From the NCBI GenBank assembly GCA_020854055.1, contig JADZGD010000028.1, positions 1 through 64,000 of the forward strand: DNA of 64,000 nucleotides. Direction: 5' to 3'. The translations under genes were made by a program, and so were the position numbers. Of this stretch, positions 36,875-46,129 are shown in pieces; positions within the stretch are counted from its first letter, which is position 1; each line of letters begins with the position of its first letter. The notes below the pieces were generated by a model that was not told the DNA's origin, did no database searches, and was given only the letters and a program-made list of their open reading frames with translations. This DNA is from Bryobacterales bacterium (GTDB lineage: Bacteria > Acidobacteriota > Terriglobia > Bryobacterales > Bryobacteraceae).

Positions 36875-39119
36875 GCTTCACCTCCCCGGTTCCGATGTTG
36901 TGCGCGATATCTTCGGCGCTGATAGTCAGCGAGTAGCGGCCGGCGGGCAAATGGGCGGGCACCACGAGTTGTCCGGTGTTCGAGGCGGCCGAGGAATCCC
37001 AGCGGAGGTAGGCGGGCATCGCGCCATACAGCCGGGCGGTGATGGTACGGGTAGACGACGAAGCCCTAACCCGCATGTGAACGGTTTCACCCGGACGGTA
37101 ACGAGCCTTATCAAGTGTCACCCGAACTATCGGTGGTTTGCTACAGATAATAAACGTTTTGTTTTCGCGAAAGACACGATTCGATTTGTCCCGGAGGATC
37201 AGGCGCACGGTGTGCGCTCCGTCGGCCAGATCGGCCGGAGCCAGAAAGCGGGTCTGCCAGACGTCTTCCGATTCGAGATACCGTAGCGGCTTGACGAGCC
37301 CAAAGGGAAACAGCGCAACCACCGACTCGATGGAGGCGTCGGTGCGGACACGCAAGACCGGATCGCCCGGGCGGATCAGGCGCGGGCGCAACAGGGAGCG
37401 TGGAGCGGCCAGGAACGTGGTGTAGGGTGTAACGAACTTGAACTTGCGAGCGAGGCGGATCACCTCGTCGATCATGGTCTTGTCCTCGCCATTGCGGTCG
37501 ATCGCCTCCAGCAGCGCATCCACCCGGGCCTTGGCCCAAGTGCGCGGCAACTGGGGGTGCTGAGGGGCGTTAGCGGGTAGATTTACGGTAGCGGTCATGC
37601 CGCCGGCGCTGAAGGTGGCCGATCCGGGCTGCCGGTATTGTCCAATCCAGGTTGGCATAGAGGAAGGAAACCAGACCGGCTCGAGAGGATAGACCATAGA
37701 AATATTCGCGGAAGGTTGCGCCGAGAGGTTGAGGTTCGCGACCGGCCGGCGGCCGATTTTGTTAACAAACGCCTTTACTTTGAAATCGGCGGGTTCGGTA
37801 GCGCGAACCCATTCCAAATAGCCATCATGGGCCGCCAGCATCTTGAGCAATGGCAGGTTGGCGTCGTCGCCCGAGCCAAATACATACGTTCGCGGTTTCA
37901 CCGTTCTCCAGCGTGAGGAGTACCAGGCTGCCAGGTTGTGGCCGGCCACCGGGCCGCTGGTGGCTCCGCCATCGGTGATGAGGACCAGGTAGGCACCTTC
38001 GGTGCATTGCTTCAAGCCTGCTTCGAGCGCCGCCTGAAGGTTGGTGCCGCCGCGCAGGCGGGACTTGCGCACAAACTCCAGCGCCTTCTCAACCGTGGTT
38101 AATTCACCATTTACCAGATCCGGCGAGAATTGAACCGGATTGGTGTTGAAAATAATTAAATTGAACTTGTCGGCCGGGCGTAGCGAATGAAGTGTGGTTT
38201 CGAGCGCCTGGAAGCCGCGCTCCAGTTTTTCCCACTGCATGGAGAGCGACGTATCGAATAGCACGACCACGGTCCGTGGTTCCGCGTCCGGTTCAACCGG
38301 GGCCAACAGTGCCTGTGCCTGGAAGTAGCCGGTGGATTCTTCGGCGCGGTGTGCCAGGACCTCCAGTTTGCCCGCCTGGGCCGAGTTGAGCGTCCAGTGA
38401 ATGGCAAAATCTTCGCTCAGCGGGATGTTCCGGCCGCTAAAGGAAGCGCGAATCCGATTGGCCCCCCGCTCGGAAAATTGCAATGGATACATTTGTCCCA
38501 CCTGTTGAAAGTCCTTCAGCGGGTGATGGCTGGCGAGGTCCAGATTGATGGTGAACTGACGGGCTGTTTGGGCAGCGAAGGCTTCCGGGCGGAGCGCGAT
38601 GGTAAGAACCGACTGTAGGTCCGTTACGGGAACTTGCTCATGATATTCGAGTTCCACACGTTTGGTGCCAAAGGGTGGAATGGGTACGACCTTAGCCGTG
38701 AACGATGACGAGCGGCGAGCGTCGGTTTCGTCGCGTTCACCTTGTTGCAGCAGGCCGGGATCGATGGCTTGCCATTTCAGATTGGTGTAGATCTCCTCGG
38801 CGCGGCGGCGCTCCAGAATGACGCCAGGGATGCGGGTGACCCCATCCCACACGGCGAAATCGGAGACCAGCGCCCGGGTGGAGAGTGTAAAGCTGTAGGC
38901 GCCCTCAAGTACTTCGGCGACATGGCTACCATAGATTTGCCGCACGTTGATCCGCGCATCGCCGTTGTCAATCGTGATGCCGATGGCCATCTCGTCGAGG
39001 GAGAGGGCGGCGGCATCCGGTTGGGTGCGGCCGGAGGGCACTAGAACGCCCGCGTCGGCGCCCAGATGCGACAGCGAAAGTAAAACAAGAAATATTTGTA
39101 TCGAAATAGTTCTAATCAA
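36858..39119 (-). CDS. VIT and von Willebrand factor A domain protein
   Basis: A 753-residue exported protein. The signal peptide (IQIFLVLLSLSHLGADAG) is followed by a VIT domain (LEGAYSFTLSTRALVSDFAV, then GVILERRRAEEIY) and a VWA domain with the MIDAS motif VVLFDTSLS, LIIFNT and GGTNLQAALEAGL. The C-terminal part is beta-sandwich-like. VIT-VWA proteins bind other proteins through the metal site. Start is a TTG at 39119 overlapping the propeller gene's stop by four bases; the next in-frame ATG would remove the signal peptide. Confidence 0.85.
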   Translation of the reverse strand: MIRTISIQIFLVLLSLSHLGADAGVLVPSGRTQPDAAALSLDEMAIGITIDNGDARINVRQIYGSHVAEVLEGAYSFTLSTRALVSDFAVWDGVTRIPGVILERRRAEEIYTNLKWQAIDPGLLQQGERDETDARRSSSFTAKVVPIPPFGTKRVELEYHEQVPVTDLQSVLTIALRPEAFAAQTARQFTINLDLASHHPLKDFQQVGQMYPLQFSERGANRIRASFSGRNIPLSEDFAIHWTLNSAQAGKLEVLAHRAEESTGYFQAQALLAPVEPDAEPRTVVVLFDTSLSMQWEKLERGFQALETTLHSLRPADKFNLIIFNTNPVQFSPDLVNGELTTVEKALEFVRKSRLRGGTNLQAALEAGLKQCTEGAYLVLITDGGATSGPVAGHNLAAWYSSRWRTVKPRTYVFGSGDDANLPLLKMLAAHDGYLEWVRATEPADFKVKAFVNKIGRRPVANLNLSAQPSANISMVYPLEPVWFPSSMPTWIGQYRQPGSATFSAGGMTATVNLPANAPQHPQLPRTWAKARVDALLEAIDRNGEDKTMIDEVIRLARKFKFVTPYTTFLAAPRSLLRPRLIRPGDPVLRVRTDASIESVVALFPFGLVKPLRYLESEDVWQTRFLAPADLADGAHTVRLILRDKSNRVFRENKTFIICSKPPIVRVTLDKARYRPGETVHMRVRASSSTRTITARLYGAMPAYLRWDSSAASNTGQLVVPAHLPAGRYSLTISAEDIAHNIGTGEVKLEVLP

Positions 39120-41050
39120 AAGAGGTTTCCTTCCGGAACAGAGATAAGTCCATTGTCGGTTCCCAGATAAAGCAGGCCGCCGGCGATGGCGAGGGCGGTG
39201 ACGTTGGATGAAGGCAGTCCACGGGTGAGAAAACTCCACCGTCCGGAGTTGCGGCGGTAGATGGCCAATCCGCGATCGAGTGTTCCGGCATAGACGGCGG
39301 CATCGGTGGCGAGCATGGCGTTCGGGTTTACAACGAAGGCGCCGGAGGATTCGGGCAGCCGGGTCCAGTGACCGTTGGCGTCGAGGCGTTCGACGCCGGC
39401 GCCGTAAGTTCCGGCGAACCAGTCCTGGCCGGCGCGCACCAGGGCGGTAATCCAGTTGTGTTTCAAACCGGAGTTGGCGGTGGTGTAGCTGGCACGGACT
39501 TCGCCGTTATCCAGGATGGAAAGACCGCCCAGAGTACCGGCCAGCAGGCGCTGCCCTTCGGAAGCAAGCGCATAGACGTGGTTATTCACCAGGCCGTGGA
39601 AGGCGAAAAGGCTGCGCGGGCCGGCGGCGTCGAGGAAGGTGACACCGGCAGGCGTTGCAACGGCGAGGCCGCCGGGGATGGGGGCCAGGCCGGTGACGTG
39701 GTTGGCGATGAGGCCTTCGGCGCGGCGTAACACTTCGCGTTGGCGGAGTGAAGAGTCAAAGAAGACCAGTCCATTGGCGGTGGCCACGGCGGTGGCGTTC
39801 CGCGCCGGATCCCGGATGATCTGGTTGACGCAGAAGACGTGGTCGTCTTCGATGTGCCGGGTGGCGGCGGCGGGAACGGCGATGTCGAGGCCGCGATCGA
39901 AGTAGCCCACCCAGAGCCTTCCCTCCGGATCGGCGTGGAGCGCGGAGATGTTGCGATCGGTGAGCCGGGCCTGGCCAGGCATTGCAACAAGCTGCCAGTG
40001 GCGGCGGGCGTCCAGGACGTAGAGAGCGCCGGGGGTTACCGCCAGCAATTGGCCGGGCAGACTGACGATCCGCCGGATCTCACCTTCCAACGAAGACGAG
40101 ACCGCGGCTCCGGGCCGGCGGGCAGACGCCAGTGGAATCTCGATCAGCCCCTGTTCGAGCGTGCCGGCCAGCAGAACGCCCTCGCGCACGGCGAGGGATT
40201 CGATGAAGAGGCCGGTGGCGAGGTGACGCGAAACCTGGCCGCCGCTCAACTGGGCGGCGCCGGCCGGGGTGCCTGCATAGGTTTGGCCGTTGTGAATGGC
40301 GATGGCCGTGATGTGGGCATCGGGCAACCCTTCGGCCTCGGACCAGTGGCGAAGTTCCCCGGCGCGCAATTGGAACAGGCCCTGACTGGCGGTTCCAATC
40401 CAGAGTGAAGCTTCGTCCCCGGCCAGGGCGGTGACGTGGAGGTTGCGTAGCGCGGGGTGGATCCATGCGATCCGTTTGCCATCAAAAACCAGGACTCCCA
40501 GGCGTTCGGTACCGAAAGCGATCCGGCCGTTGCCGAGTGGCAGGAGGGCGGTTGCCTTGCGGGCAGCGGGATTCGGTGGGCGAAGGTGGCGCAACCGGCG
40601 GCCATCAAAAGCGAGGATGCCCTCCGAGGCGGTGGCGAGCCAGAGTTCGGGTTCGGCGGAGTCGGACGCCAGGCCCGGGGCCAGAGCGGTGATAGCGGAT
40701 GGAGGCAGTTCCAGCCCGGGGCGGAATTGGGCGTCCGGTTTGCCATCGGCGTCGAGGCGGATAAGGCCGGCGGCTCCGGCCAGAAACAGATGCCCCTCAA
40801 AGAAGGCGGCGTCGACGTAGGAGGGGGTGGATGGGATGCTTTGAAACCCGGGCGGCAGGGTGCTCTCCAGCCAGAGGCGATCGAATTCGAGTTCGGCGCC
40901 GTGGGCAAACTCGGCCCGCGCATTCCGCAGGGCGCTTCGCGCGCCCAGCAGGATGTAGCCGCCAATGCCGATGGCCGCCACCAACAAAAAGGCAGCGGCG
41001 AGGATGCATATCTGCCCGCGGCGAGATGTGGTGAAACCCACTCGCATCAT
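39116..41050 (-). CDS. Membrane-anchored beta-propeller (Reg_prop-type) sensor protein
   Basis: About 644 residues. One transmembrane helix (ICILAAAFLLVAAIGIGGYILL) precedes two blocks of two-component-regulator propeller repeats with recurring patterns such as ELWLATASEGILAFDGRRL, SLWIGTASQGLFQL and RLWVGYFDRGLDI. In hybrid histidine kinases such propellers sense carbohydrates; here no kinase follows, so it may present the ligand site to partners encoded alongside. Start at 41050 is uncertain: ATGs at 41050, 41047 and an upstream one at 41140 are all possible and none has a clear Shine-Dalgarno. It lies 114 bp after the phosphatase gene. Confidence 0.72.
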   Translation of the reverse strand: MMRVGFTTSRRGQICILAAAFLLVAAIGIGGYILLGARSALRNARAEFAHGAELEFDRLWLESTLPPGFQSIPSTPSYVDAAFFEGHLFLAGAAGLIRLDADGKPDAQFRPGLELPPSAITALAPGLASDSAEPELWLATASEGILAFDGRRLRHLRPPNPAARKATALLPLGNGRIAFGTERLGVLVFDGKRIAWIHPALRNLHVTALAGDEASLWIGTASQGLFQLRAGELRHWSEAEGLPDAHITAIAIHNGQTYAGTPAGAAQLSGGQVSRHLATGLFIESLAVREGVLLAGTLEQGLIEIPLASARRPGAAVSSSLEGEIRRIVSLPGQLLAVTPGALYVLDARRHWQLVAMPGQARLTDRNISALHADPEGRLWVGYFDRGLDIAVPAAATRHIEDDHVFCVNQIIRDPARNATAVATANGLVFFDSSLRQREVLRRAEGLIANHVTGLAPIPGGLAVATPAGVTFLDAAGPRSLFAFHGLVNNHVYALASEGQRLLAGTLGGLSILDNGEVRASYTTANSGLKHNWITALVRAGQDWFAGTYGAGVERLDANGHWTRLPESSGAFVVNPNAMLATDAAVYAGTLDRGLAIYRRNSGRWSFLTRGLPSSNVTALAIAGGLLYLGTDNGLISVPEGNLF

Positions 41051-41164
41051 GATGCAACACTTTGTTACGCGCAACAGCTTGCAGGAGCGGACAAACTCCG
41101 GATGAGACAGGGCATCGGGCGCGGGCGGCGCTGCTGCCATGCGCCCGAGGCACAGCCGCGAGCC

Positions 41165-42820
41165 TCAACTCGGATTATATTCGATGACCACCAGGGTGAT
41201 GTCGTCCGATTGAACGGCCTGGCCGGCGAAGGCGCCGACCGCGCTCCAGATGGAGTCATGAAGGCGAGCGCTGGAGCCGGCGGCGTGCTCCACGATCACG
41301 TTTCGCAGGCGGGAAAGGCCGAAGAATTCTCCGGCGGTATTTTGCGCTTCGGTGACTCCATCCGTGTAGATGATGAGTTTGTCGCCGGGGAGCAGTTGGG
41401 TCTGGCGGACCTCATATCCGGCGCCGGCCAGAAGCCCTACCGGCATTCCGGTGGAGCCGAGCGTGGAGAGCGTTCCCCGGCGCAGCACGATGGGCGGGCA
41501 ATGTCCGGCGTTAACCCAGTGCAACAGGCCGCCGGGTTCGACGCGGACGTAAAACACGGTGGCGTACTTTTCGCCCGCGGCACGTTCGTTGAGGAAGTGG
41601 TTGACCCGGGACAGCATCTGGTCGAGCGGCATGGGGTTTTCCGAAGCCAGCAGGAACGCGCCCTGCAGCAACGCCGCAAGCAGGGCCGAAGCGATTCCCT
41701 TGCCGGAGACGTCGGCCACCACGGCCACCCGGCTGCCATCTTCGGTGATCTGGATGTCGTAGTAATCGCCGCCCACCAGGTGAGACGGCTGGTTGGAAGC
41801 GGAGGCGCGGAACCAACCGGTCTCGGGCAGGGTCTTGGGCAGCAGGCCGGCCTGGATTTCACGAGCCAGCGCGAGTTCTTTCTCCAGTTGCTGCTTTTCG
41901 CGCTCTTCCTCGAGCAAGCGGGCGTTTTCGAGCACCGTGGAGGCTTCCAGCGCCAGCGTCTGGAGCAGTTCGCGGCCACCGTGCGACAGGTCGGCCGCGC
42001 CGGCTCGTGAATCCATGTAGAGAACGCCGACGGTCTCGTTGGCGGCGGATAGAACCGAAGTCTCACCGGCGTCGCCGGCACGCACCCGGACCAACGGCAC
42101 GGAGACGACGCTGCGCAACTCCAGATTCGCCACGGAACGATCCGGCCTGAGGCCATCCTCGCCGCTGGGATCGAAGTTCATCGACAGCAGTTCCCGGCGG
42201 TGGTCGAGCGCATGTTGAATCAACCGGGTGGGCACCTGGAGATCGGTAGCGGCCAGAGGGGCACCGGAGCGCCGGCGGGCGATGCGCACGGTAAGTTCCC
42301 GCGGATCCTTCATCAACAGGAACCCGCGTTCGGCTCCGGTGACGGTGAGGGCGGCGTCCACCACCGAGGTGAGCACGTCCTCGAGCGAGAGCGACGTTTG
42401 CAGCGCCCTCGCCACTTCCACCAACGCCCGCAACCGGGCCAGGCCGGGGGTTCCGGGCAGGGTAGTGGCGGGGAGTTGAAGCCGCCCGAGCAGGCGGTCG
42501 ATTTCGGCGTCTTCCAGGGCGAAAGTGAGGACGTAAGAATCGGTCAGGCCGAAGTCGATACGGTCACCGTGGTGGAGCGCGGCGCGCTCAATCCGCTTGC
42601 CGTTGAGGTAGACGCCGGCGCGGCTGCGGGCATCCTCGATGGAATACTCGCCGTTGTCGATCGAAATCACGGCGTGGTAGCGGGAGGCGCGATTGTCCCG
42701 CAGCACGAGCTGGTTTTCGGGCGCCCTGCCGAGGCGAAACGGGAGCGGCTGGATGGCGATGCGCGTTTCCAGGCCGGAGGGATTGCGAACCAGCAGCGCG
42801 GCCGGGCGCGGCGCCATCAT
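41165..42820 (-). CDS. FHA-GAF-SpoIIE protein phosphatase
   Basis: A 551-residue cytoplasmic signalling protein. Domains in order: FHA at about residues 20-100 (FRLGRAPENQLVL, ASRYHAVI), GAF at 130-300, a coiled coil (ENARLLEEEREKQQLEKEL), then a SpoIIE/RsbU PP2C phosphatase with the metal Asps in VGGDYYDIQ, VVADVSGKGIASALL, TDGVTEAQ and SDDITLVVI. It probably dephosphorylates an anti-sigma factor antagonist or other pThr/pSer protein, with FHA binding a phosphothreonine partner. No cognate kinase or antagonist is nearby. Its start overlaps the Fur gene stop by four bases. Confidence 0.92.
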   Translation of the reverse strand: MMAPRPAALLVRNPSGLETRIAIQPLPFRLGRAPENQLVLRDNRASRYHAVISIDNGEYSIEDARSRAGVYLNGKRIERAALHHGDRIDFGLTDSYVLTFALEDAEIDRLLGRLQLPATTLPGTPGLARLRALVEVARALQTSLSLEDVLTSVVDAALTVTGAERGFLLMKDPRELTVRIARRRSGAPLAATDLQVPTRLIQHALDHRRELLSMNFDPSGEDGLRPDRSVANLELRSVVSVPLVRVRAGDAGETSVLSAANETVGVLYMDSRAGAADLSHGGRELLQTLALEASTVLENARLLEEEREKQQLEKELALAREIQAGLLPKTLPETGWFRASASNQPSHLVGGDYYDIQITEDGSRVAVVADVSGKGIASALLAALLQGAFLLASENPMPLDQMLSRVNHFLNERAAGEKYATVFYVRVEPGGLLHWVNAGHCPPIVLRRGTLSTLGSTGMPVGLLAGAGYEVRQTQLLPGDKLIIYTDGVTEAQNTAGEFFGLSRLRNVIVEHAAGSSARLHDSIWSAVGAFAGQAVQSDDITLVVIEYNPS

Positions 42821-43311
42821 GCCGGTTTGCGTGGTGGAGCGGTGGCAGCCCGGTCAGCCGCCTCACGGGCTTCCTGGGCGCGGAGCACCTGGCAGTGGGC
42901 GCAATAGCCGCCGATTTCGGTGCGCGCCAGCACGACCTGAAAGCCGAAGTGCGACTCCACCTGGCGGCGGAGCTTTTGGAGCGGTTCACCGAAGAACTCC
43001 TCCACCTTGCCGCAGCGCAGACAGATGACGTGGGCGTGCTCCTGCTTGGTGCGGGTTTCGTAATAGTGCTGGTCGCCGCCCCAGTGCATGAGGTCGAGTT
43101 CGTCCACCAGTCCGCCTTCCTTGAGCAACTTGAGGGTACGGTAGACGGTGACGCGGTTCAGCTTGGAGTCCTTCTCCTTGGCTAGCTTATAGAGCTGCTC
43201 GGCATCCAGATGCAGTCCTGATTTGTCGATCAACTCAAGCAAAATCTGGCGCTGCCGGGTGAGGCGGACGCCGCGTTGTTTGAGAGAGTCCCGAATCGCC
43301 TGCACGGCCAT
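42817..43311 (-). CDS. Fur-family metalloregulator
   Basis: A 164-residue Fur/PerR-type repressor. The winged helix is RVTVYRTLKLLKEGGLV; the dimerisation part has the His-rich EHAHVICLRCG with the first Zn-binding CxxC, and the second CxxC is in GYCAHC. Whether it senses iron, zinc or peroxide cannot be decided. It heads the minus-strand operon by overlapping the FHA-GAF-SpoIIE gene (ATGATG against TGA), so it may regulate that operon itself. The C-terminus is short and Ala/Lys rich. Confidence 0.92.
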   Translation of the reverse strand: MAVQAIRDSLKQRGVRLTRQRQILLELIDKSGLHLDAEQLYKLAKEKDSKLNRVTVYRTLKLLKEGGLVDELDLMHWGGDQHYYETRTKQEHAHVICLRCGKVEEFFGEPLQKLRRQVESHFGFQVVLARTEIGGYCAHCQVLRAQEAREAADRAATAPPRKPA

Positions 43312-43420
43312 ACTTAGAACATAGCATCACCGGCGGGGCCCAACCCACGAAATTCCCGGGCCGGCGGACAATTGCAGCGGCTGGCGGCGCTGGAGGCCGG
43401 AATCCGGCTGGTGAAGATCC

Positions 43421-43426
43421 TATAAT
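43421..43426 (+). promoter_or_regulatory. -10 element before glgP
   Basis: A perfect TATAAT 55 bp before the glgP ATG. The upstream bases give no good -35 hexamer and no TGn extension, so only the -10 is supported. The 43312-43480 interval holds both this and the Fur-gene upstream region; nothing else is recognised. Confidence 0.4.
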
Positions 43427-43480
43427 CAGATGTAGCCAAATTTCGCAGCTTGTCCTGATAGAAGGAAAGAGGTATCGCGA

Positions 43481-46078
43481 ATGCATCCTGTTGGCTCATT
43501 CCATGTAGCGCCGGCGCTACCGGTCTCCCTTGAAGCGCTTCGCGAACTGGCCTGGAACGTTCGATGGGCCTGGAATCACGACACCATTGAGTTGTTCCGG
43601 CGGCTTGACAGCGAGCTGTGGGAGAGTTCCGGGCATAATCCGGTGCGGATGCTGGCCTCGATTGAGCAGTCGCGGTTGAAGGAGGTGGCCGAGGATGATG
43701 CGTTTCTGGCGCACCTGGAGCGAGTGGCGGAGCATCTGAGCCAATACCTCTCGCCGGAGGTGAACACCAGTTGGTTTTACCGCCGGCACAAGGACGCGGC
43801 GGGGGCCACGGTGGCTTACTTTTCGGCCGAGTTCGGCGTTACCGAGTGTTTATCGATCTTCGCCGGCGGATTGGGGATGCTGGCGGGCGATCATTTGAAA
43901 TCGTCCAGCGACCTGGGGGTGCCGCTGGTGGGAGTGGGGCTGCTGTACCAGCAGGGCTACTTCCGGCAGTACCTGAATTCTTCGGGCTGGCAGCAGGAAT
44001 CCTATGACGATAACGACTTTTACAACCTGCCGTTGACGCTCGAGCACGACGCCGCCGGGACGCCGCGCACGGTGCAGGTGGATTTGGGCGATCGGCCGGT
44101 CGTGGCGCAGATCTGGCGGGCTCAGGTGGGGCGGGTGCCGCTGTACCTGTTGGATGCCAACGTTCCGGAGAACCGGGCCGAAGACCGGGATATCACCGAC
44201 CAGCTCTACGGCGGCGATCTGGACATGCGGATCCGGCAGGAGATTCTGCTGGGCATCGGCGGATTCCGGGCACTACGGACGCTGGGCATCGAGCCGACGG
44301 TCTTTCATATGAATGAAGGCCACTCGGCCTTTCTGGGGCTGGAGCGGGCGCGGCAACTGGAGATTGAACACAAGCTGAACTTTGCCGAGGCGCGGGAGTT
44401 GGCATCGGCGGGTCTGGTATTCACCACGCACACTCCGGTGGCGGCGGGACACGACTACTTCGCGCCGGCGCTGATGGAGCGCTACTTCCGGTCCTATGCC
44501 CAGGGGCTGGGCATTTCCTGGCATGAGTTTCTGGCGATGGGCCGGCAGAATCCGAACAATGAGAGCGAGGATTTTTGCATGACGGTGCTGGCGCTGCGGA
44601 TGGCGGCGGCCAGCAACGGGGTGAGCAAGCTGCATGGCGAGGTTTCGCGAAAGATGTGGGCGAACCTGTGGCCGAACGTGCCGCTCGATGAGATTCCCAT
44701 CGGGCATGTGACCAACGGAGTGCACTTCCGTTCCTGGATCTCGGTGGAGATGAACCATCTTTATGACCGCTACCTGGGCCCGCAGTGGCGTGAGGAACCG
44801 GCCGATTCGACGCTGTGGAAGAGGGTGGAAAAGATTCCGTCCGAGGAGTTGTGGAGCACGCACAACCGGCGGCGGGAGCGGATGGTGGCATTTACCCGGC
44901 GCCGCCTGCTCGAGCAGTTGCAGCAGCGCGGCGCGCCGCAGAGCGAGCAGGAGACGGCGGCCGAAGCGCTGAGCGGCGATTGCCTGACCATCGGGTTTGC
45001 GCGGCGCTTTGCCACCTACAAGCGGGCGACGCTGCTGCTGCGCAATCCCGAGCGTCTGGCCAAGATCCTTAACGACCCGGCGCGGCCGGTGCAACTGATC
45101 TACACCGGCAAGGCTCACCCGCGCGACGATGCCGGCAAGCAGTTGATCCAGCAGATTGTCGACATGTCCCGCCGGCCGGAGTTCCGCCGCCGGATCGTGT
45201 TTCTGGAAAACTATGACATGGCGGTGGCCCGTTCCCTGGTGCAGGGAGTGGATGTGTGGCTGAACACGCCGCTGCGGCCGATGGAGGCGAGCGGCACCAG
45301 CGGCATGAAGGCGCTGGCCAACGGCGTACTGAATGCCAGCGTGCTCGACGGCTGGTGGGACGAGGCATGGCGGGAAGCGCCCAGCCGGCAGGTGGGCTGG
45401 GCGATCGGCAACGGCGAAGATTACAACGACCGCAACTACCAGGACGAGGTGGAAGCCGATGCGCTATACGACCTGCTGGAGCGCGATATTGTGCCGGCGT
45501 TTTACGAGCGGCGCTCCGACGACATACCGATGCGGTGGGTAGCGCGGATGAAGGCGTCGCTGTGCGCGCTGTGTCCGGAATTCAATACGCACCGGATGGT
45601 GCGGCAGTATGTGCAGGAGTTTTATCTGCCGGCGCACGGGCGGTACCTGCAACTGGGAGCCGATGGCGCGGCGGGCGCCCGGGAACTGGCGGCCTGGCTG
45701 CGGCGGGTAGAAACGGCGTGGCCTTCGGTGTCGGTGGCATGGGTGAAAACGGAACTGCCGGCGGCGCCCAAAGTGGGTGACCGCTTCAGCGTGCGGACCG
45801 CGGTGCGAATGGGCGCGCTGGCGGACAACGACGTCGTGGTGGAGCTGTGCATGGGACGGCTCGGCGCCGACGGGGCGATCGCCGCGCCGGCCTACTGCGC
45901 GATGACTCCGGCCGGCAAGGACCCAAGCGGCGCCACCGTCTTTGCCGCAACGGATATATCCTGTGAGTTAGGGGGGCAAGTTGGTTATACGGTCCGGGTC
46001 CGGCCCGATCACCTGGCGGTATTGAACCACTTGAGGCCGAACCTGATGATCTGGGCGGATGCCCGGCAACGCGGGTAA
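43481..46078 (+). CDS. glgP: Alpha-glucan (maltodextrin) phosphorylase
   Basis: An 865-residue GT35 phosphorylase of the short type that releases glucose 1-phosphate from glycogen or maltodextrin using PLP. Marks: AYFSAEFGVTE near the N-terminus, HMNEGHSAFL, TTHTPVAAGHDYF, RFATYKRATL, and EASGTSGMKALANG containing the Lys/Gly of the phosphate and PLP region. The ATG at 43481 is eight bases after AGAGG. It is followed by the cofactor genes on the same strand, and a GH57 glycan enzyme ends that block. Confidence 0.93.
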   Translation: MHPVGSFHVAPALPVSLEALRELAWNVRWAWNHDTIELFRRLDSELWESSGHNPVRMLASIEQSRLKEVAEDDAFLAHLERVAEHLSQYLSPEVNTSWFYRRHKDAAGATVAYFSAEFGVTECLSIFAGGLGMLAGDHLKSSSDLGVPLVGVGLLYQQGYFRQYLNSSGWQQESYDDNDFYNLPLTLEHDAAGTPRTVQVDLGDRPVVAQIWRAQVGRVPLYLLDANVPENRAEDRDITDQLYGGDLDMRIRQEILLGIGGFRALRTLGIEPTVFHMNEGHSAFLGLERARQLEIEHKLNFAEARELASAGLVFTTHTPVAAGHDYFAPALMERYFRSYAQGLGISWHEFLAMGRQNPNNESEDFCMTVLALRMAAASNGVSKLHGEVSRKMWANLWPNVPLDEIPIGHVTNGVHFRSWISVEMNHLYDRYLGPQWREEPADSTLWKRVEKIPSEELWSTHNRRRERMVAFTRRRLLEQLQQRGAPQSEQETAAEALSGDCLTIGFARRFATYKRATLLLRNPERLAKILNDPARPVQLIYTGKAHPRDDAGKQLIQQIVDMSRRPEFRRRIVFLENYDMAVARSLVQGVDVWLNTPLRPMEASGTSGMKALANGVLNASVLDGWWDEAWREAPSRQVGWAIGNGEDYNDRNYQDEVEADALYDLLERDIVPAFYERRSDDIPMRWVARMKASLCALCPEFNTHRMVRQYVQEFYLPAHGRYLQLGADGAAGARELAAWLRRVETAWPSVSVAWVKTELPAAPKVGDRFSVRTAVRMGALADNDVVVELCMGRLGADGAIAAPAYCAMTPAGKDPSGATVFAATDISCELGGQVGYTVRVRPDHLAVLNHLRPNLMIWADARQRG

Positions 46079-46096
46079 GGATCGTGGTAACGCCCC

Positions 46097-46105
46097 TGTT
46101 ACAAT
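46097..46105 (+). promoter_or_regulatory. Extended -10 promoter before nadA
   Basis: TGT-TACAAT is an extended -10 element 24 bp before the nadA ATG, so transcription starts around 46112. It lies in the 51 bp between glgP and nadA. Confidence 0.4.
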
Positions 46106-46129
46106 AAGGAGGATCCCCGCTTTTTATCA

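Noticed and set aside
43421..43440. Possible PerR/Fur box around the glgP -10 (TATAATCAGATGTAG)
   Set aside because: Only the left half matches the TTATAATnATTATAA pattern; the right half fails at most positions.
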